Assembly: GCA_002428205.1 (NCBI GenBank)
Contig: DIUH01000243.1
Span: 1,351-20,626 of the forward strand
Source: Planctomycetaceae bacterium UBA6163
Lineage (GTDB): Bacteria; Planctomycetota; Planctomycetia; Pirellulales; Pirellulaceae
Direction of reading: 5' to 3'
DNA length: 19,276 nt
Position 1 is the stretch's first letter; every line of letters starts with the position of its first letter. Both the position numbers and the translations under genes were made by a program. Positions 14,496-19,276 of this stretch are shown here, piece after piece. The notes beneath the pieces are model-generated. The model was not told where the DNA came from. It saw nothing but the letters and a program-made list of their open reading frames with translations, and did not search any database.

Positions 14496-16331
14496 ATGAT
14501 CGAGCGATTTGAGCGGAATATCCCGCATAACCATTTGCGATTGATAGCGACGATGATGGCACTCTTTCTTGCCGCCCCATCCTTCGCCCAACAGATAGAC
14601 AATCCTGGCGTGATCGATAGCGTTACGCTTTATCGTGATTCGGCGAGAGTGACTCGGATTGTCGAAGTCCCGCCCCAAGATGGAAGCATTGAGGTCGTGG
14701 TTGACCAGTTGCCTGAATCGCTGATCCAAGGAAGCGTTGTTGTGGAGCCCGATTCAAACGCTTCGATCGGCCGTGTGCAGGTCAGTCGCAGTGAGGTTGA
14801 CGGTTCGATGGAACGACAGGTCGCGACGATAGAAGAAGAACACGCGACTCTTTCACGCGCCTTGGTTGCTGCGAATCAGCAACTGAGCGTGATTACTGAG
14901 AACCTTACAACGATCCAATCGATGGTCGATTTTTCAGCGGCCCAGACCAAACAGAACCTTGATCGGGCAACGTTGGATGTTAAATCGGTTACCGAGCTAG
15001 CCGATTTTGCAATCACACGACGTCAAGATCTATCAAACCAACGATTCAAAGTCGAAGCAGAGATTGCGGAATTAACTGAGAAACAAGAAGCCAATGAGGT
15101 ACGATTGCAATTCCTTGCCATGACGACCCAGCCGATCCTTTATAAGGCGAAAATGCTGGTGCGTGTCCAAGGCGACCAACCGGCCCGATTGCGCGTGCGC
15201 TATGATGTTCAGCGATGTGGATGGAGCCCGTCTTATGTGGTTTACGGAGACTCGAAAACGGAGCAGTATCGAATCGTCGCCAATGCGGAAATTTTGCAAG
15301 ACAGCGGCGAAGCTTGGCCCGAAGCGACGCTGTCGCTTTCGACTTCCGTCGCAACCTTGCGCAGTGATGCGCCGCGATTGTCGCCGCTGAGAGTTTCAAC
15401 CGGGCAAGAAACGAACCACAATGCTGTCACCAACACAGCTTCGCTGGTCGATCCGTTTGCCAGACCAGGAAAACGCCAATTGGCGAGCGATGTTTTGGTG
15501 AACCGCCAGACGGCACAAGAACAGATGCTCGAACTGAGTCGTCCTCGTGTGGTCCAACGGCGTTTGGCGGCGGACGCAGCACTTGAAATGATTGATGGAA
15601 CATTCGAATTGCCCGACCGATTGGCGCTCATATCGAACGATGAACGCCAACGGGTAAAAATCTTTGAAGAACAACTTAGCGGCGAGATGAAACGGATTGT
15701 GATACCGTTGTTATCCAGTTATGCGTATCGTGAGGTAAAGCTGGACAAGTCGTTGACCCGCAACCTCATGTCCGGGCCTGCAGATGTTTTTCTGGACAAT
15801 CAATTTGTTGGCGAAACCGAATTACCGGCGACGCTCGCCGGCCAATCGCTAGCGCTGGGATTTGGCCCCGATCATCAAATCCGCACGCGGCGCGAGCTGA
15901 TCGACCGTACCGAAGAAACACGCGGCGGAAATCAACTGATATCGGTCCGCTATCGGATCGTCATCAACAATCTTCACGACCAACCGATCGCATGTAGTGT
16001 GAATGATCGAATCCCGGTAACAGACCAGTCCAGCGCCGTCACGATCCGCCTGGGCGAAGCGGACACGGCGGCGATTTCAGCAGAGCCGTTGTATCAACGA
16101 ATGCGCAGGCCGCTGGGTATTCTGCAATGGGATCTTGAAATACCTGCTAAACGCAGCGGCAGCGATGCGTTTGACTTGGAATACGGTTATCAGATTGAAC
16201 ATGAAAAGAACGTGCAATTGGCCGCCAACGATTTGATGCAACAGATCCAACAAGATCAAGATTTTATGAGAATCAAGGGCGGCGGAATGGGTGGCATGGG
16301 CGGGGGAATGGGTGGTGACCCTGGTCGCTAA
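14496..16331 (+). CDS. Secreted MuiA-family (DUF4139) protein
   Basis: A 611-residue protein of the family labelled mucoidy inhibitor A. The signal peptide (about 1-33, core LIATMMALFLAAPSFA|Q) is followed by the DUF4140-type N-domain (VIDSVTLYRDSARVTRIVEVP) and, at about 85-210, a helical region with coiled-coil character. The DUF4139 region (about 215-585) includes LRVRYDVQRCGWSPSYVVY and VFLDNQFVGETELPATLAGQSLALGFG. The C-terminus ends in a low-complexity Gly/Met tail (about 595-611). The molecular function of the family is not established; the name comes from an effect on exopolysaccharide. ATG 14496 has GGAGG nine bases upstream; an in-frame GTG at 14448 is less likely. A sigma-54 promoter candidate lies about 50 bp upstream. 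The gene is divergent from the STN-like gene and convergent with the response regulator. Confidence 0.85.
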   Translation: MIERFERNIPHNHLRLIATMMALFLAAPSFAQQIDNPGVIDSVTLYRDSARVTRIVEVPPQDGSIEVVVDQLPESLIQGSVVVEPDSNASIGRVQVSRSEVDGSMERQVATIEEEHATLSRALVAANQQLSVITENLTTIQSMVDFSAAQTKQNLDRATLDVKSVTELADFAITRRQDLSNQRFKVEAEIAELTEKQEANEVRLQFLAMTTQPILYKAKMLVRVQGDQPARLRVRYDVQRCGWSPSYVVYGDSKTEQYRIVANAEILQDSGEAWPEATLSLSTSVATLRSDAPRLSPLRVSTGQETNHNAVTNTASLVDPFARPGKRQLASDVLVNRQTAQEQMLELSRPRVVQRRLAADAALEMIDGTFELPDRLALISNDERQRVKIFEEQLSGEMKRIVIPLLSSYAYREVKLDKSLTRNLMSGPADVFLDNQFVGETELPATLAGQSLALGFGPDHQIRTRRELIDRTEETRGGNQLISVRYRIVINNLHDQPIACSVNDRIPVTDQSSAVTIRLGEADTAAISAEPLYQRMRRPLGILQWDLEIPAKRSGSDAFDLEYGYQIEHEKNVQLAANDLMQQIQQDQDFMRIKGGGMGGMGGGMGGDPGR

Positions 16332-16396
16332 GAACGTATCCGAAGACCGAACAGAACCATTAGCGCCAAAACGGCTGACTGGTTTCGGATCAGTTC
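16332..16396. terminator. Inverted repeat between convergent genes, possible bidirectional terminator
   Basis: The arms 16332-16348 (GAAC, then ATCCGAA-G-ACC) and 16381-16396 (GGTTTCGGAT, then GTTC) pair with one bulge and a two-base mismatch. They abut both stop codons and enclose a loop of about 32 bases. No T-run is present, so termination is inferred from position and symmetry. Confidence 0.35.
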
Positions 16397-17091
16397 TAAA
16401 CTTTTGGCTCGGCGAATCGATAGCCAATGCCCCGGACGGTTTCGATCAACTCGGCGGCGTCGCCCATTTTCTTGCGAAGGCTGCGGATGTGGACGTCGAT
16501 CGTTCGCTCGAGCACCATGGTGTCTTCGCCCAAAGCCGCATCGACCAATTCGCTGCGATCGAAGGCGCGGCCGGGTTGGCGGATCAGCGTATCGAGCAAT
16601 CGGAACTCGCTCTTGGTGACCTTAATCGGTTTGTTATTAATTTCGACGCGGTATCGTCGCCGATCCACCGTGACACCAGCGGCGGTTACCGAATCGCCGA
16701 CTTCGACGGTTTGCTCGCGACGACGAAGGTGTGCCTTCAATCGTTGCAGCAACACCGCGTAGCTTTCCACCGGCTTGACGACATAGTCATCCGCACCGAC
16801 GGCGAACCCGATCACTTGGTCAGATTCTTCTCCTAAGGCGCTGAGCATCAGGATCAGTGTTTCGCGGGTCTCGGGAGCGGCCCGCAATTGTTTGCAGACG
16901 TCGACACCGCTGAGCACGGGCAGATCGACGTCTAAGAAAATGACGTCAGGTAGCTTCAGCTTGGCTTGATTGAGCGCATCAGCACCATCGGACGACCGAA
17001 ACACGTCGTAACCGGCTCGGGAAAGCTGGTACTCCAACGTTTCGGCAAGCGGGCGGTAATCTTCGACGATTAGGACTTTGGTTTTTGCCAT
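16396..17091 (-). CDS. PhoB/OmpR-family response regulator
   Basis: A 231-residue two-component response regulator. The receiver domain (about 4-120) has D11, phosphoacceptor D54 in IFLDVDLP, S84 and K106 in VVKPV. The winged-helix DNA-binding domain (about 130-229) has VTKSEFRLLDTLIRQPGRAFDRSELVDAA, DVHIRSLRKKMGD and VRGIGYRFAEP, all typical of the OmpR/PhoB family. ATG 17091 begins directly at MAKTKVLIVEDYR; upstream in-frame starts would add a non-homologous leader. The histidine kinase gene lies 168 bp upstream on the same strand with a hairpin between, so the regulator may have its own promoter. The regulon cannot be read here; phosphate control is possible from family resemblance only. 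Confidence 0.92.
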   Translation of the reverse strand: MAKTKVLIVEDYRPLAETLEYQLSRAGYDVFRSSDGADALNQAKLKLPDVIFLDVDLPVLSGVDVCKQLRAAPETRETLILMLSALGEESDQVIGFAVGADDYVVKPVESYAVLLQRLKAHLRRREQTVEVGDSVTAAGVTVDRRRYRVEINNKPIKVTKSEFRLLDTLIRQPGRAFDRSELVDAALGEDTMVLERTIDVHIRSLRKKMGDAAELIETVRGIGYRFAEPKV

Positions 17092-17158
17092 AACATTACG
17101 GTAACCCAGGTCGGCACACCTCGCCCCCGCGGGGCAGAGCAACGGAAACGCCTTACGG

Positions 17159-17171
17159 GAACATCTTGTTC
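17159..17171. promoter_or_regulatory. GAACA-N3-TGTTC palindrome before response regulator
   Basis: A 5-3-5 perfect inverted repeat in the gap upstream of the response-regulator start. A GCCCC-CGC-GGGGC hairpin (17123-17135) lies nearer to the start. Both could be operator or leader elements; short length makes chance likely. Confidence 0.25.
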
Positions 17172-17212
17172 TAATCCGGGCAAGTTTGCATCCCCGATAA
17201 CGACCATCGTCT

Positions 17213-17241
17213 AGTTAAACCTGCGTGAAGAAAAGGTTAAG
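17213..17241 (-). promoter_or_regulatory. Possible PHO-box-like repeat pair
   Basis: On the minus strand CTTAACCT (17241-17234) and GTTTAACT (17220-17213) recur with a 21-base period, about 120-150 bp before the response-regulator start. They resemble the (C/T)TTAACC(T/A) repeats bound by PhoB-type regulators in cyanobacteria. Only two copies are present, so this is a weak candidate for autoregulation. Confidence 0.25.
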
Positions 17242-17257
17242 CAGGAAGTGTTCCTGC
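17241..17257 (-). terminator. Hairpin after histidine kinase gene
   Basis: GCAGGAA and TTCCTGC form a perfect 7-bp stem with a CAC loop, two bases after the kinase stop codon. On the transcribed strand it is followed by TTAACCTTTTCTTC. Position and T-rich tail fit a terminator or attenuator between kinase and regulator. Confidence 0.45.
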
Positions 17258-17259
17258 GT

Positions 17260-18723
17260 TCACATTACCTGCTGTGGTGCGGTCTCTCGTGTGGCGGCGG
17301 ACAGCTCGGGCAGGTAAATCTCGAACGTGCTGCCTTTGCCAGGACGGCTTTTCAGTTTCACGCGTCCACCTTGAGCTTGGGTCAAGTTTTTGACGATCGC
17401 CAGACCGAGCCCTGTGCCGCTGCTGTGATGTTTGCGTGACTTGTCGGCTCGATAAAACCGCTCAAAAACGCGTTGCTGTTCGTGTTGCGGGATGCCGATC
17501 CCGTTGTCGCGAACCGACAACACCGCGAAGTCGCCGTCGAGTCGCGAACTGGCGACGACCTGGCCACCGTCGGGCGTGTAACGGATCGCATTGCCGATCA
17601 CGTTGTTGGCGATCGTCAAAGTCGCTTCGCGATCGGCGTAGACATTGGCCGGTGGCCCCTGGCAAGGTTCGTGCGAGAGCGTAATGTCTTTGGCAGCCGC
17701 GACCGGCGCATAAGTTGCAATCGATTCGGCGATCACGGCGTCGAGGTCGACCGTTGCCAGTCGCAAGTGTTGCTTACCCGCTTGCGCCCGGGCGAGCGTC
17801 ATCATGTCGGCGATCAGGCGTTCCAAGCGTCGACATTGGTCGTGAATTTGGGACACGAAGTGGATCGCCGCTTCGGGGTCGTCGCTGATCGCAAGTTCGA
17901 CCGTTTCGGCATAGCCCTTGATCGCTGCGAGCGGCGTTTTCAGTTCGTGTGAGACGTTCGCGACGAACTCGCGTCGCATTTCTTCGACTTGATGATTTTC
18001 GGATTCGTCGCGAGCGGTCAGCAGCACGGCAGTGACGTCTTCGAAGCTGACGGCCGCACACAGCACCCGCAGCACTCGCCGCGTGCCGTCATCATCACGC
18101 AGGTCAGCGACCACGTCGCGCGGGGCTTTGTCTTTGACGACCAAACGCACCGCTTCGAGCAATTCGGGTTGGCGGATCGCTTCGACCAGCGGCTTGCCGA
18201 CCGGTTCCCACGAGATCGAAAAGAACCGTTTCGCGGCCGCATTGGCCATGGTCACGCGGCCCTTTTGGTTGACCAGCAAGACACCGCTGTCGAGATTGGC
18301 CAGCACGGCGATCGTCTGGGCACGCTGGGCGCGCAGCCTGCTGAGCAACCCTCGGCCGGCTTCGCAAGCGGCGGACATTTCTGAAATCGTTCGCGGTGAA
18401 AAACGTGTGCTCGGTAAGACAAGCGAGGCATGATTGACGGGAGAGGTGTCTCGGGGGATGGCATCGAGCAATTGTTGCAGTTGCCCTTGCAGCGACTTCG
18501 TTTCCGCGTCCAAGCGATCATCAAAATCGTTTTGCAACGTAACCTGCTTCGCGACGTAGGCGGTTGCTAACAGCGTTGCGGCGATCAGCCCCAAGGTCGA
18601 CAACACGACTAACGCACTGGCAACCGTAAAAACGATCGCGTACAAGGCCCAACCAGCCGCGATCGACAGGCCGAGAGTCCAGATATGGATCGGCGACAAG
18701 TGTGGAGTTGGGTGAAGTGACAT
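17260..18723 (-). CDS. PhoR-like sensor histidine kinase
   Basis: A 487-residue membrane histidine kinase. Two membrane helices (about 14-36 and 38-58) are separated by almost no loop, so there is no periplasmic sensor domain. A cytoplasmic helix, then a PAS-like domain (about 137-237, LANLDSGVLLVNQKGRVTMANAA), precedes HisKA with NVSHELKTPL (phosphoacceptor H259). The ATPase domain (about 360-475) has an N-box NVIGNAIRYTPDGG, DNGIGIP and GTGLGLAIV. This layout is that of PhoR-type kinases, which sense through partner proteins, and the likely partner is the adjacent OmpR-type regulator. ATG 18723 shares one base with the stop codon of the upstream phosphatase gene (TGATG), implying translational coupling. 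A hairpin follows the stop codon. Confidence 0.92.
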   Translation of the reverse strand: MSLHPTPHLSPIHIWTLGLSIAAGWALYAIVFTVASALVVLSTLGLIAATLLATAYVAKQVTLQNDFDDRLDAETKSLQGQLQQLLDAIPRDTSPVNHASLVLPSTRFSPRTISEMSAACEAGRGLLSRLRAQRAQTIAVLANLDSGVLLVNQKGRVTMANAAAKRFFSISWEPVGKPLVEAIRQPELLEAVRLVVKDKAPRDVVADLRDDDGTRRVLRVLCAAVSFEDVTAVLLTARDESENHQVEEMRREFVANVSHELKTPLAAIKGYAETVELAISDDPEAAIHFVSQIHDQCRRLERLIADMMTLARAQAGKQHLRLATVDLDAVIAESIATYAPVAAAKDITLSHEPCQGPPANVYADREATLTIANNVIGNAIRYTPDGGQVVASSRLDGDFAVLSVRDNGIGIPQHEQQRVFERFYRADKSRKHHSSGTGLGLAIVKNLTQAQGGRVKLKSRPGKGSTFEIYLPELSAATRETAPQQVM

Positions 18724-19276
18724 CAGGGTTGTGATCCCGGATCAGAAACGATACCCGTTTTTTGACTCGCCTGGGCAAACGGCATTCGTTGGCCCGCGAC
18801 AACCTCGCGCGATGCATCACGCTGGTCCAAGCTTGGCTTGCGATTAATCATTCGTTTGAACCAGTTCAGCATCGCCACCAACGGAACGCGGCGCAAATGG
18901 CCATGCTTTGATGCTTGTAAGATTTGATGCGAATCGATATCCAGTGCGGTCAACCAGCCGCCGCCAAAACAATAAGTATCGACACACACAATATGCCCCA
19001 GATTTAATATTTCACCGCTGGGTTGAGGTGTGTGACCGACATAAACCCGCTTGCCGCTGCAGTGTGGACCGGGCCACATCGTCGGATGATTCCAATATCG
19101 ATGCGCGTCGTCAGTCAATTCGATCGGGCACGCTGGGTTGTAGCCGGCATGTATAAAGATTTCGTTTTCGGTTTCGTGATGGGATCGCAAAGAACGAAAG
19201 AAATCGAGGTGCGATTGTGGAACTCGTTCGAGCGATCCGCCATAGCTGGCGACGGTCGATTGCCCGCCGCTTTTCG
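18723..19276 (-). CDS. PP1-like Ser/Thr protein phosphatase, 5' end outside window
   Basis: The minus-strand frame is open from the right edge to TGA 18725-18723, so the N-terminus is missing (about 184 residues present). SGGQSTVASYGG, EIFIHAGYNP, KRVYVGHTPQPSGEI and VDTYCFGGGWLTALDID match the second half of bacterial PP1-type calcineurin-like phosphatases, including the metal-binding His residues of HAG and GHT. The N-terminal GDxHG and GDxxDR motifs should lie outside the window. The last 50 residues, which are Arg/Lys/Gln-rich, lie beyond the catalytic core. It would dephosphorylate phosphoproteins in the cytoplasm, though relatives include nucleotide hydrolases. A TTG at 19190 is internal to the conserved domain and is not the true start. 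Overlap with the kinase start (TGATG) suggests a joint operon. Confidence 0.8.
   Translation of the reverse strand, partial: KSGGQSTVASYGGSLERVPQSHLDFFRSLRSHHETENEIFIHAGYNPACPIELTDDAHRYWNHPTMWPGPHCSGKRVYVGHTPQPSGEILNLGHIVCVDTYCFGGGWLTALDIDSHQILQASKHGHLRRVPLVAMLNWFKRMINRKPSLDQRDASREVVAGQRMPFAQASQKTGIVSDPGSQP

Noticed and set aside
16396..17142. Longer start of the response regulator at 17142
   Set aside because: The extra 17 residues are Cys/Arg-rich and not part of the receiver fold; ATG 17091 starts exactly at the first strand.
17159..17171. GAACA-N3-TGTTC as a Gram-positive-type LexA/SOS box
   Set aside because: Spacing between GAAC and GTTC is five bases instead of four and the outer C/G is missing; listed only as a generic palindrome.
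1..19276. tRNA, rRNA, CRISPR arrays, transposases and phage genes
   Set aside because: No cloverleaf-like GTTCGA context, rRNA core sequence, regularly spaced repeat array or DDE/HUH/integrase motif was seen when reading both strands.

Overview
The window looks like chromosomal DNA of a planctomycete, most likely Pirellulaceae (Rhodopirellula-like). Several features typical of that group occur together: a large secreted CxxCH cytochrome fusion ending in the Pirellula/Verrucomicrobium-type heme domain, a secreted iduronate-sulfatase-like enzyme, an ECF sigma factor overlapped by a protein with a kinase-type N-terminal region plus an FHA domain, orphan TadE/TadG genes, a DUF4114 protein and long non-coding gaps. 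GC content is moderate. I see no rRNA, tRNA, insertion sequence, CRISPR array or phage gene. This placement is an inference from gene content; no search was run.

Left part (1-3361). A molybdopterin oxidoreductase of the FdhF/YdeP type runs off the left edge on the minus strand. After a 380-bp gap comes a minus-strand pair, an ECF sigma factor whose 3' end overlaps a linker-plus-FHA protein by 17 bp. A small secreted coiled-coil protein is read divergently on the plus strand.

Centre-left (3362-9828). The main gene is a 989-residue secreted three-part fusion: a glucose/sorbosone-dehydrogenase-like propeller, an SO2930-like diheme cytochrome region and a C-terminal monoheme domain. Convergent to it is a tight minus-strand four-gene set: DUF4114 secreted protein, TadE-like pseudopilin, TadG-like von Willebrand factor A protein, TadE-like pseudopilin. 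Both TadE proteins carry a textbook G|xxxxE prepilin-peptidase site, but no pilus motor or secretin gene is present here.

Centre-right (9829-14222). A roughly 980-bp gap without a convincing gene holds several strong inverted repeats. It precedes a membrane-anchored transglutaminase-like protein. Convergent to that are an iduronate-2-sulfatase-like enzyme and, upstream of it, a secreted protein with an STN/secretin-like fold.

Right part (14223-19276). A secreted MuiA-family (DUF4139) protein has a good sigma-54 promoter candidate in front of it. Convergent to it is a signalling cluster on the minus strand: a PP1-like protein phosphatase (cut by the right edge), a PhoR-like histidine kinase that starts on the phosphatase stop codon, and, after a hairpin and 168 bp, a PhoB/OmpR-like response regulator.

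As a whole, the window is a mix of envelope or secreted proteins and regulators rather than one pathway. The units that most merit follow-up are the DUF4114/TadE/vWA/TadE operon, the sigma factor-FHA pair, the heme fusion and the structured 10-kb gap.
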